From positions 1 to 12,799 of the forward strand of contig CAZIDB010000135.1 in the NCBI GenBank assembly GCA_964537965.1: a stretch of 12,799 nucleotides of DNA, given 5' to 3'. A program made the position numbers and the translations under genes. The notes under the pieces are model-generated. The model was not told the origin of the DNA. It did not search any database and worked only from the letters and a program-made list of their open reading frames with translations. This stretch comes from SURF-24 sp964537965 (GTDB lineage Bacteria > Bacteroidota > Ignavibacteria > Ignavibacteriales > SURF-24). This document shows, piece after piece, positions 1 through 6,636 of this stretch. Each line of letters starts with the position of its first letter. The stretch's first letter is position 1.

Positions 1-1169
1 TGTTCAGCCTTCACGAAGAAGCAGGTGCAGGATTAGTTTACTGGCATCCCAAAGGTGCACGTGTACGTTTGGATATTGAAAATTTCTGGCGTCAGGCTCA
101 CCTTGAAAACGGTTACGAAATTTTGTATACACCGCATATGGGTAAAAGCTGGCTTTGGGAAACAAGCGGTCACCTTGGATTCTATAAAGAGAATATGTAT
201 TCTCCAATGTCAATTGATGAACAGGATTATTTCATTAAACCAATGAATTGTCCTTTTCATATTTTAATTTACAAATCTCATTTGCGCTCTTATAAAGATC
301 TTCCGTTACGTTGGGCTGAACTTGGTACAGTTTATAGATATGAAAAGAGTGGTGTGCTTCATGGTTTATTAAGAGTAAGAGGATTTACTCAAGATGATGC
401 CCATATATTCTGTGCACAAGAACAGATTGAATCGGAAATTATTGAAGTAATCCGTTTCTGTATGTATATGTGGCGGTCATTTGGTTTTAATGATATGAAT
501 TTTTATGTTTCTACCAGACCTGAAAAGGTTGAAGGCAATGATGAACTTTGGGAAAAAGCAACCAATTCATTAAAGATTGCTCTTGAAAAAGAAGGTCTTA
601 ATTATAAAATTGATGAAGGTGGCGGCGCTTTCTATGGTCCAAAGATCGATATAAAAATTAAAGATGCTCTGAATAGGGAATGGCAGATGAGCACAATTCA
701 GTTTGATTTTAATCTGCCTGAACGATTTGATATGAAGTATATTGGCGAAGACGGAAAAGAACACAGACCATTTATGGTTCACCGGGCTTTATTAGGTTCT
801 TTGGAAAGATTCATGGGTGTACTTATTGAACATTACGGTGGTTCGTTCCCATTGTGGCTTGCACCGGTTCAGGTTGCAGTATTACCTATTTCACAAAATT
901 ATTTTGATGCGGCTAAAAAAGTTGTGGATGATCTGAAAAAATCTCAGATTAAAGTTACATTTGATGAAAGAAATGAAAAGATTGGTTACAAGATTAGAGA
1001 TTGGGAAACCAAGAAAACTCCTTATATGCTTGTAATTGGGGAAAAGGAAGCAGCATCAAATTCTGTTTCCGTAAGGCAGCATAAGAAAGGTGATATTGGT
1101 ACAATGAGTGTAGAAGAATTTAAATCTAAAATTCTCGAAGATATTAAAAATAAAATCGATCACAATTAG
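1..1169 (+). CDS. thrS: Threonyl-tRNA synthetase, 3' part (5' end outside the window)
   Basis: Class II synthetase that charges tRNA-Thr in the cytoplasm. The frame is open from base 3 and shows 388 residues, so about 250 N-terminal residues (TGS and editing domains) lie upstream of the window. Visible parts are the catalytic core, starting at the HEEAGAG/YWHPKG stretch; motif 2 around RYEKSG and LRVRGFTQDDAH; motif 3 around HRALLGSLERF; and the C-terminal anticodon-binding domain from about residue 285. The zinc ligands are Cys83, His134 and His260 of the visible part. Their spacing (51 and 126) equals that of Cys334, His385 and His511 in the E. coli enzyme. The TAG stop lies inside the ribosome-binding site of infC, so the two genes are probably co-transcribed and translationally close. 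Confidence 0.97.
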   Translation, partial: FSLHEEAGAGLVYWHPKGARVRLDIENFWRQAHLENGYEILYTPHMGKSWLWETSGHLGFYKENMYSPMSIDEQDYFIKPMNCPFHILIYKSHLRSYKDLPLRWAELGTVYRYEKSGVLHGLLRVRGFTQDDAHIFCAQEQIESEIIEVIRFCMYMWRSFGFNDMNFYVSTRPEKVEGNDELWEKATNSLKIALEKEGLNYKIDEGGGAFYGPKIDIKIKDALNREWQMSTIQFDFNLPERFDMKYIGEDGKEHRPFMVHRALLGSLERFMGVLIEHYGGSFPLWLAPVQVAVLPISQNYFDAAKKVVDDLKKSQIKVTFDERNEKIGYKIRDWETKKTPYMLVIGEKEAASNSVSVRQHKKGDIGTMSVEEFKSKILEDIKNKIDHN

Positions 1170-1181
1170 AGGTAGAACATC
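1168..1181 (+). promoter_or_regulatory. Ribosome-binding site and AUC start codon of infC
   Basis: AGAGGT (1168-1173) overlaps the thrS stop codon and sits 5-6 bases before ATC at 1179. No ATG, GTG or TTG occurs in this frame from the upstream in-frame stop (TAG, 1173) until GTG at 1311, which would remove the conserved N-terminal segment. IF3 is known to discriminate against AUU/AUC/AUA starts and to repress its own mRNA in E. coli through an AUU start. The same loop is inferred here. Confidence 0.8.
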
Positions 1182-1715
1182 ACCCAAAAAACAAAACACC
1201 GTGTAAATGATGAAATAAAAGTATCACGTGTAAGAGTAATTGATACTGATGGAGGACAAAAAGGAGTATTCTTAATCCGTGATGCAATAAGACTGGCAGA
1301 AGAACGTAATGTGGATTTAGTTGAAATAGCTCCGCAGGCAGATCCGCCGGTTTGCAAATTGATAGATTATGGTAAGTTCGTTTATGAACTTCAGAAAAAA
1401 GAAAAAACTCAAAAGAAAAATCAGCAGGTTTCTGTGTTAAAAGAAATCAGGTTGCATCCTAATACAGACACACATGATTTTGAGTTTAAAGCCAGACACG
1501 CAAGAAATTTTATTGAAGAAGGCAACAAGGTAAAAGTTGCGGTGATATTTAAAGGAAGAGAATTGGCATATACAGATCAGGGTGAAAATTTACTTAAGGA
1601 TTTTGTAGCAAGACTTGAAGATGTTGCCAAGATAGAACATGAAATGAAATTTGAAGGCAAGCAGATGCATCTAATTTTGGTTGCCGATAAATCAAAATCT
1701 AAAAAGAAAAACTAA
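1179..1715 (+). CDS. infC: Translation initiation factor IF-3, AUC start
   Basis: Binds the 30S subunit, prevents 50S joining and checks start codon and initiator tRNA. Starting at ATC 1179 gives 178 residues, the usual family length. The N-terminal domain begins with RVNDEIKVSRVRVID, which aligns in register with RINGEIRAQEVRL of E. coli IF3. It continues through DLVEIAPQADPPVCKLIDYGKF, followed by a lysine-rich linker (QKKEKTQKKNQ). The C-terminal domain starts near KEIRLHPNTDTHDFEFKARH and ends in a basic tail. A start at GTG 1311 would give only 134 residues and delete about 44 conserved ones, so it is rejected. The gene lies 9 bases after thrS and 14 before rpmI, the classical thrS-infC-rpmI-rplT order. 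Confidence 0.95.
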   Translation: MTQKTKHRVNDEIKVSRVRVIDTDGGQKGVFLIRDAIRLAEERNVDLVEIAPQADPPVCKLIDYGKFVYELQKKEKTQKKNQQVSVLKEIRLHPNTDTHDFEFKARHARNFIEEGNKVKVAVIFKGRELAYTDQGENLLKDFVARLEDVAKIEHEMKFEGKQMHLILVADKSKSKKKN

Positions 1716-1729
1716 ATCAGGTGAGATAA

Positions 1730-1921
1730 ATGCCCAAGATGAAAAGCAACCGTGGTGCGGCTAAAACATTTAGAAAAACCGCATCAGGAAAAGTTAAAAG
1801 AAATAAAGCTTACAAGAGTCATATTCTTACTTCTAAATCAAGAAAGAGAAAAAGAAAATTAAGACAATCAACTCTTGTGTCTAAAGCAGAAACAAAAAGA
1901 ATTTCAATATTGATTCAATAA
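1730..1921 (+). CDS. rpmI: 50S ribosomal protein L35
   Basis: Small basic protein of the large ribosomal subunit. It has 63 residues, starts PKMKSNRGAAKTFRKT and keeps the family pattern of an AAKTFRxTASGK segment followed by a KSRKRKRKLR basic run. AGGTGAG (1719-1725) precedes the ATG at a good distance. It sits between infC and rplT as in most bacteria. In E. coli and Bacillus, L20 controls this cluster by binding its mRNA, but I could not identify an L20 site here by eye. The C-terminal tail (ETKRISILIQ) differs somewhat from the more usual KRVKRML type. Confidence 0.95.
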   Translation: MPKMKSNRGAAKTFRKTASGKVKRNKAYKSHILTSKSRKRKRKLRQSTLVSKAETKRISILIQ

Positions 1922-1937
1922 AGAAGAGGAAAGAAGA

Positions 1938-2285
1938 ATGCCACGCGCTAAGAATAAGCCTGCATCCAGAGCCCGTCGTAAGAAAATTATGCACATGGCA
2001 AAAGGCTACTGGGGCAGAAGAAGATCTGTTTATACCGTAGCTAAAAACCATGTTGAAAAAGGCCTTTTACACGCCTATACAGGAAGAAAATTAAAAAAGA
2101 GAACATTCAGACAATTATGGATTACAAGAATAAATGCTGCTGCAAGAATGAATGGTACCACTTACTCACGTTTGATTCATTCGCTTGCAGATAAAGGTGT
2201 TGCTATAAATAGAAAAGTTTTAGCAAATCTTGCAGTTGATAATCCATCTGCTTTCGCTGAAATTGTTAAGTTTAGCTTAAATTAA
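1938..2285 (+). CDS. rplT: 50S ribosomal protein L20
   Basis: Early-assembly 23S rRNA-binding protein of the large subunit. Length is 115 residues, normal for the family. The N-terminal basic extension (PRAKNKPASRARRKKIMHMAKGYWGRRRS) and the globular part (RTFRQLWITRINAAARMNGTTYSRLI) are both intact. A purine-rich ribosome-binding site (AGAGGAAAG) lies 16 bases after rpmI and just before the ATG. This is the last gene of the infC cluster, and a strong hairpin with a U-run begins 7 bases after its stop. L20 is the known autorepressor of infC-rpmI-rplT operons in several phyla. Whether that holds here cannot be read from the sequence. Confidence 0.97.
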   Translation: MPRAKNKPASRARRKKIMHMAKGYWGRRRSVYTVAKNHVEKGLLHAYTGRKLKKRTFRQLWITRINAAARMNGTTYSRLIHSLADKGVAINRKVLANLAVDNPSAFAEIVKFSLN

Positions 2286-2291
2286 TTTTTT

Positions 2292-2348
2292 TTACCCTTC
2301 TGGATTTTTCTGGGATTATTCCAAATTCAGGAGGGTAATTTGTTTTTT
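2292..2348 (+). terminator. Intrinsic terminator or attenuator between rplT and pheS
   Basis: A 16-bp stem (2292-2307 with 2323-2338, two G-U wobbles, no mismatches) encloses a 15-base loop and is followed by TTTGTTTTTT (2339-2348). This is a strong Rho-independent terminator shape. It lies exactly between rplT and pheS, where E. coli carries the pheM attenuator. The 3' arm contains AGGAGG, so the stem would also hide a ribosome-binding site. Confidence 0.8.
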
Positions 2349-2363
2349 AAAATATTATTCTGA
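2340..2363 (+). CDS. Candidate Phe-containing leader peptide before pheS (7 codons)
   Basis: Reading TTG at 2340 gives M-F-F-K-I-L-F then TGA at 2361-2363. Three of seven codons are Phe and the stop lies 2 bases before the pheS ATG. A perfect AGGAGG (2329-2334) precedes the TTG by 5 bases, whereas pheS itself has no SD in front of it. The AGGAGG lies in the 3' arm of the hairpin at 2292-2338. I infer a possible control element: translation of this short frame could open the hairpin and feed ribosomes into pheS. Two of the Phe codons come from the terminator U-run and could be a coincidence, so the call is tentative. Confidence 0.3.
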   Translation: MFFKILF

Positions 2364-2365
2364 AT

Positions 2366-3376
2366 ATGATTGAATCCATTAAAGAAACCGAGAAAACTTT
2401 TCTTTCCGAAATTTCTGAGGTTAAGGATCAAAAAGAACTTGAAGAAGTTAGAATTAAATATCTGAGCCGGAAAGGAATTGTTGCTCTGCTTTTTGAAAAA
2501 CTTAAGGATGTTTCAAGGGAAGAAAAACCTGTTGTAGGTAAAGAGCTTAACCTTCTTAAAAATTTGCTTGAAGCAAAATTCCTGGAAGTAAAAGAAAAAG
2601 TAGACGAAGATACCGTTAAGCAAAAAAAGAAAATTGACCTTACACTGCCGGGCAGAGAAATAAAAATAGGCAGTAAACATATTTTGACCCAAACCCTTGA
2701 TGAGATTAAATCAATTTTTAAAGGTTTGGGTTTTTCAGTTCATGAAGGACCAGAACTTGAATCCGACTATAATAACTTTGAAGCATTGAATTTTCAAGCT
2801 GATCATCCTGCAAGAGATATGCAGGATACCTTCTTTGTTACCAGGGATTTCCTTTTAAGAACACATACTTCACCAGTTCAGATAAGAGTGATGACAAATT
2901 CCAAACCTCCGATCCGTGTAATTATGCCGGGTAAAGTATTCAGGAATGAAGCAGTTAGTGCAAGAAGCCATTGCCAGTTTCACCAGGTTGAAGGTCTTTG
3001 CATTGATACTGATATTTCATTTGCAGAATTAAAGGGTACGCTTGTAGCATTTGCAAAACAATTTTACGGTAAAGATCTGAAATACAGATTCAGGGCAAGC
3101 TTCTTTCCATTTACTGAACCAAGCGCTGAAATGGATATTACCTGTTTCTTATGCAAAGGAAGCGGATGCCGGGTTTGCAAAAATACTGGCTGGCTGGAAA
3201 TTCTTGGATGCGGTATGGTTGATCCTAATGTTTTGAAGGCAGTTGGTTATGATTCTGAAAAATATACAGGATATGCATTCGGAATGGGAATAGAACGAAC
3301 CGGTATGTTAAAGTACGGGCTTACGGATATTCGCACTTATTTTGATAACGACTTAAGATTTTTAAAACAATTCTAA
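2366..3376 (+). CDS. pheS: Phenylalanyl-tRNA synthetase alpha subunit
   Basis: Catalytic subunit of the (alpha-beta)2 enzyme that charges tRNA-Phe. Length is 336 residues, typical for bacteria. An N-terminal coiled-coil tRNA-binding arm (about 1-90) leads into the class II core. Motif 2 is FRNEAVSARSHCQFHQVEG (from residue 192) and motif 3 is GYAFGMGIER (302-311). FFPFTEPSAEMDI marks the substrate pocket region. A Cys-x2-Cys-x4-Cys-x2-Cys knuckle (Cys260, 263, 268, 271) is inserted before TGWLEILGCGMVDPNVL. E. coli PheS lacks this insert, but PheS of many other bacteria has it. The ATG lacks an SD; the nearest AGGAGG is about 31 bases upstream, inside the preceding hairpin and ahead of a short frame. 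pheT follows after 15 bases. Confidence 0.97.
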   Translation: MIESIKETEKTFLSEISEVKDQKELEEVRIKYLSRKGIVALLFEKLKDVSREEKPVVGKELNLLKNLLEAKFLEVKEKVDEDTVKQKKKIDLTLPGREIKIGSKHILTQTLDEIKSIFKGLGFSVHEGPELESDYNNFEALNFQADHPARDMQDTFFVTRDFLLRTHTSPVQIRVMTNSKPPIRVIMPGKVFRNEAVSARSHCQFHQVEGLCIDTDISFAELKGTLVAFAKQFYGKDLKYRFRASFFPFTEPSAEMDITCFLCKGSGCRVCKNTGWLEILGCGMVDPNVLKAVGYDSEKYTGYAFGMGIERTGMLKYGLTDIRTYFDNDLRFLKQF

Positions 3377-3391
3377 TTCTGGAGTATAAAG

Positions 3392-5800
3392 TTGAAAATC
3401 TCTCTTAACTGGTTAAAAGATTACGTTGACGTTTCTGATATTCCGGTAAATGAAATTATTGAAAAATTAACTGACTCAGGTCTTGAGGTTGAAGACGCAG
3501 AATTCCAGGCCGCTAAATTTGAAAATATGGTTGTTGGTTTCGTAAAAGAAAAAAAGAAACATCCGAATGCAGATAAACTTTCTCTTTGTATTGTTACCGA
3601 TGAGACTACAGATTATAATGTTGTATGCGGAGCACCGAACGTAGCACAGGGACAAAAAATTGCGTTTGCAAAAATTGGTGCTGTAATTCCGAACGGAAAC
3701 TTTAAAATTGCCAAAACAAAAATACGCGGTGAAGTTTCTGAAGGGATGATTTGTTCAGGCAAAGAACTTTCAATAAATGATGACCATTCCGGTATAATGG
3801 TTCTTAATGAAAATGCTGAGATAGGAAAACCGCTGGCATCATTCCTTGGTCTTGATGATGTTATACTTGAAATAGGAATTACTCCAAACAGACCGGATGC
3901 GCTTAGCCATATTGGTGTGGCAAGAGATGTTGCTGCAATCTTTAATCGTGAATTAAAATATCCACAGATAAAAATTCAGGAAGCAGACGATAAAGCTGAA
4001 AATTCTGCTTCAATAGAAATTATAAACAGTGATGGTTGTCCTCGTTATTCGGCAAGAGTTGTTAAAGATGTTACTATAAAAGAATCTCCAGATTGGCTAA
4101 AAAATAAATTAGCAAGCATCGGACTTCGCCCGATTAATAACATTGTTGATGTAACAAATTTTGTTCTTCACGAAATTGGTCAACCGCTGCACGCATTCGA
4201 TCTGGATGAACTAAGCGGGAAAAAGATTATAGTAAAAAATGCTGCCGAAGGTGAAAAATTTATTACTCTGGATTCCAAAGAAAGAAAATTAAAAGCTACC
4301 GATTTGATGATATGTGATGCTGAAAAACCTGTGGCAGTGGCTGGTGTAATGGGTGGCGAAAATTCCGAGGTCTCGGATAAAACAAAAAATATATTAATTG
4401 AAAGCGCATATTTTAATCCTTCCTCTGTTAGAAAAACTTCCCGCTCACTTCAGTTATCAACTGATGCAAGTTACAGATTTGAGCGAGGTACTGATCCGGG
4501 TAATACAGTTTGGGCAGCTAACAGGGCAGCACAATTAATGGCTGAATTAGGTGAAGGAAAAATCTTAAAAGGAGTAATTGATAACTATCCTTCAAAAATC
4601 GATACGAAAGAAGTTACTATAAGGTATGCAAGGATTGAAAGGATTTTAGGTTATACTATTCCTGCAAATCAGGTTAAAGAAATTTTGTTGAAGTTAGGTC
4701 TGCAACTGTTAAATGAGGATGAAAATTGTTTAGCATTAAGTGTTCCCACCTTCCGTCCCGATCTTGAAAGAGAAATTGATTTGATAGAAGAAGTTGCAAG
4801 AATTTATGGTTACGATAAAATTCCTGTTGTGGAAAGAATTCCTATCACACTTGAAGAAAAATTTGATCATTCGGATTATAAAGATCTTATAAGAAATTCC
4901 GCTATTGCGTTAGGATTAAATGAAATAATAAGCATTTCACTTATTTCAAAATATGAGGCAGAACTTTGTGAGATTCCGGTGGAAGTATTAAATCCTCAAA
5001 GTACAGATATGGCTATGCTCAGAACTTCTCTGTTACAAGGAGCATTACAAACAGTTGCCAAGAATCTGAATGCCGGTGAAAAGAATTTGAAGTTGTTTGA
5101 AATTGGAAATATCTTTTATAAAAACCATAACAGCGAAATAAAAAGCTTTGATGATTTTACCGAGAAAGAAAAAATATCAATTGTTCTTACAGGTAAAGCA
5201 AATGAAATTTACTGGCAGGAGAAAGAGAGACTGGTTGATTTCTTTGACCTTAAAGCTTTTGTAAATAACCTGTTAAGTAAAATTTATCTTGACAATCAAC
5301 TTAAGGATACCTATAATCACGATGGAAATTTAATTTTTGAGTACGTTTACACTAAAAATTATAAGAATATTATTGTCGGTTCAGGCGGATTAGTAAGAAA
5401 AGATATTCTTAAAAAATTTGAAATCGACCAGGATGTTTTCTACTTCGAGTTCGATATTAAATCCTTGAATGCAATTCCTGTGTTGAAAAAAGAGTTTAAA
5501 GAGCTGCTCAAATTTCCAAAAGTGTTAAGGGATTGTGCATTTGTCGTAGACAAAGCAACTACCTGTGCAGATATTGTCGAATCTATAACGAAAGGTAGTT
5601 CCGGGTTACTTAAAAAAGTTTTATTGTTCGATGTTTTTGAAAGTGAGAACCTGGGTAAGGACAAAAAAAGCACAGCTTTTTCATTAGAGTATTATGACGA
5701 CAAGCGCACACTTAATGATGACGAAGTTGACAAAGACTTCGAAAACATGGTAAATTTTGTTGTAAAAAAAATAAATGCTGAATTCAGAGGGAATAATTGA
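3392..5800 (+). CDS. pheT: Phenylalanyl-tRNA synthetase beta subunit
   Basis: Beta subunit of PheRS, which carries tRNA recognition and editing. Length is 802 residues, normal for the full-length bacterial form. The TTG start at 3392 is chosen because GGAG (3381-3384) precedes it at 7 bases and the protein then begins MKISLNWLKDYV, the family N-terminus. Domains in order: EMAP-II-like tRNA-binding OB fold (about 40-150), B3/4 editing domain (about 219-390, with RPINNIVDVTNF and GQPLHAFD), B5 (from about 407, with EREIDLIEEVARIYGYD), a degenerate synthetase-like core, and the C-terminal FDX-ACB anticodon-binding domain (about 708-800, beginning FPKVLRDCAFVVD). The TGA stop overlaps the TTG start of the next gene in TTGA. 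Confidence 0.97.
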   Translation: MKISLNWLKDYVDVSDIPVNEIIEKLTDSGLEVEDAEFQAAKFENMVVGFVKEKKKHPNADKLSLCIVTDETTDYNVVCGAPNVAQGQKIAFAKIGAVIPNGNFKIAKTKIRGEVSEGMICSGKELSINDDHSGIMVLNENAEIGKPLASFLGLDDVILEIGITPNRPDALSHIGVARDVAAIFNRELKYPQIKIQEADDKAENSASIEIINSDGCPRYSARVVKDVTIKESPDWLKNKLASIGLRPINNIVDVTNFVLHEIGQPLHAFDLDELSGKKIIVKNAAEGEKFITLDSKERKLKATDLMICDAEKPVAVAGVMGGENSEVSDKTKNILIESAYFNPSSVRKTSRSLQLSTDASYRFERGTDPGNTVWAANRAAQLMAELGEGKILKGVIDNYPSKIDTKEVTIRYARIERILGYTIPANQVKEILLKLGLQLLNEDENCLALSVPTFRPDLEREIDLIEEVARIYGYDKIPVVERIPITLEEKFDHSDYKDLIRNSAIALGLNEIISISLISKYEAELCEIPVEVLNPQSTDMAMLRTSLLQGALQTVAKNLNAGEKNLKLFEIGNIFYKNHNSEIKSFDDFTEKEKISIVLTGKANEIYWQEKERLVDFFDLKAFVNNLLSKIYLDNQLKDTYNHDGNLIFEYVYTKNYKNIIVGSGGLVRKDILKKFEIDQDVFYFEFDIKSLNAIPVLKKEFKELLKFPKVLRDCAFVVDKATTCADIVESITKGSSGLLKKVLLFDVFESENLGKDKKSTAFSLEYYDDKRTLNDDEVDKDFENMVNFVVKKINAEFRGNN

Positions 5801-6075
5801 CTGAGATTTCTAAATTCGAAGTTATGTTTGATGAATTAGCTTTGCTTGAAAAGCTGGTTATAAATTTATCCCAGAAGAATAAAGAACTCTCATTTGATAA
5901 TTCCAAATTCATAATCAGAATTAGTGAACTTGAAGATCAGCTTAAAAATTTAAAAAAAGAAAATGAGATTTTAATAAATAGCGGAACTCTAAATTTAAAC
6001 TCAAAGGAGAGAGAAGAGATAAAACAAAGAATTACCGAATTGGTAGGAAAAATAGATAATCACTTACGCTCTTAA
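5797..6075 (+). CDS. Small coiled-coil protein, likely ZapA partner (ZapB/ZauP-like)
   Basis: Encodes 92 residues with no signal peptide or membrane segment. Leu/Ile heptads run from about residue 12 to 60 (ELALLEKLVINLSQKNKEL, then ISELEDQLKNLKKENEIL). A break at NSGTLNLNS follows, then a second short helix. The TTG start overlaps the pheT stop by 4 bases and AGAGGGA lies just upstream, so translation is probably coupled to pheT. zapA starts 30 bases downstream. I do not recognise a named family. From position and shape I infer a cytoplasmic divisome helper comparable to E. coli ZapB or to Caulobacter ZauP, which is encoded with ZapA. The sequence alone does not prove this. Confidence 0.8.
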   Translation: MTEISKFEVMFDELALLEKLVINLSQKNKELSFDNSKFIIRISELEDQLKNLKKENEILINSGTLNLNSKEREEIKQRITELVGKIDNHLRS

Positions 6076-6105
6076 ATATTTTGTTTGTATGATGGAAAAG
6101 ATATA

Positions 6106-6402
6106 ATGAACAATAAGAAGAAGCTAAAACTTACAATTTTTGATAAAGAATATTCTCTTTTAGTAGAAGATGAAGATATTGCAACTGAATTGGCTGCATA
6201 CGTAAATAGGGTGATGAATGAAACAAAGGAAGAACTTCCGGATCAATCAATTCAAACAATTGCCATTATCGCCTCGTTGAATATCGCTTATGATTTATTT
6301 ATTGAAAAAAATAAAAGCAGAGACTTTACTAATCAGGCTTTGGATAGAATAAAGAAAATTAAGCTTCTTCTGAACGAATCTACTATCTCAATCCCATCAT
6401 AA
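6106..6402 (+). CDS. zapA: Cell division protein ZapA
   Basis: ZapA forms a small coiled-coil tetramer that crosslinks FtsZ filaments at midcell. From ATG 6106 it has 98 residues. The N-terminal beta part (KLTIFDKEYSLLVED) matches the ZapA pattern of a short strand pair (typically VTIFGREYTL). The family-typical central helix follows (AAYVNRVMNET, then IQTIAIIASLNIAYDLF), with a C-terminal coiled coil (ALDRIKKIKLLLN). An in-frame TTG at 6085 would add seven residues (MYDGKDI) not expected in the family, so the ATG is preferred, although its SD (GGAAAAG) is weak. It lies between a small coiled-coil gene and a probable 6S RNA. ZapA next to 6S RNA is also the E. coli arrangement. Confidence 0.92.
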   Translation: MNNKKKLKLTIFDKEYSLLVEDEDIATELAAYVNRVMNETKEELPDQSIQTIAIIASLNIAYDLFIEKNKSRDFTNQALDRIKKIKLLLNESTISIPS

Positions 6403-6409
6403 ATTTTTT

Positions 6410-6603
6410 GCCGCGCTGTCAGTAAATTATATGAAGAACTAACATCATTCATTAGGGTTATTGACTTACGGCGTGTATTGCAGGCCTCAATCCCGTTCGC
6501 GGGATTTCCGTTAATTCGGGACAGTGGAAGCAAAAAGCGTTCGAGCAATTTCCCGCACTAAATTTAGCGGGTTCTTCCTGCAAATTTAGTCTGGCAGTGC
6601 GGC
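6410..6603 (+). ncRNA. ssrS: Probable 6S RNA
   Basis: A 234-base gap between zapA and rny contains a self-closing structure of 194 nt, the usual size of 6S RNA. Bases 6410-6422 pair with 6591-6603 over 13 bp, with two G-U wobbles and no mismatch. Within it are AT-rich, weakly paired flanks (6423-6470 and about 6572-6590), consistent with the open bubble, and a pairing AUUGC/GCAAU (6477-6481 with 6545-6549). A distal arm carries the hairpin AUCCCG-UUCG-CGGGAU (6490-6505). 6S RNA mimics an open promoter and holds housekeeping RNA polymerase in stationary phase. The location after zapA supports the call. The exact ends, the promoter and the polymerase-binding bubble cannot be confirmed by eye. 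An rny 5' leader element is the alternative. Confidence 0.68.
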
Positions 6604-6636
6604 TTATATATAAATTACTGTTATATTGGAGGAAAT

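Noticed and set aside
6085..6105. TTG 6085 as zapA start
   Set aside because: It adds residues not expected in ZapA and has no SD. ATG 6106 gives the usual N-terminus.
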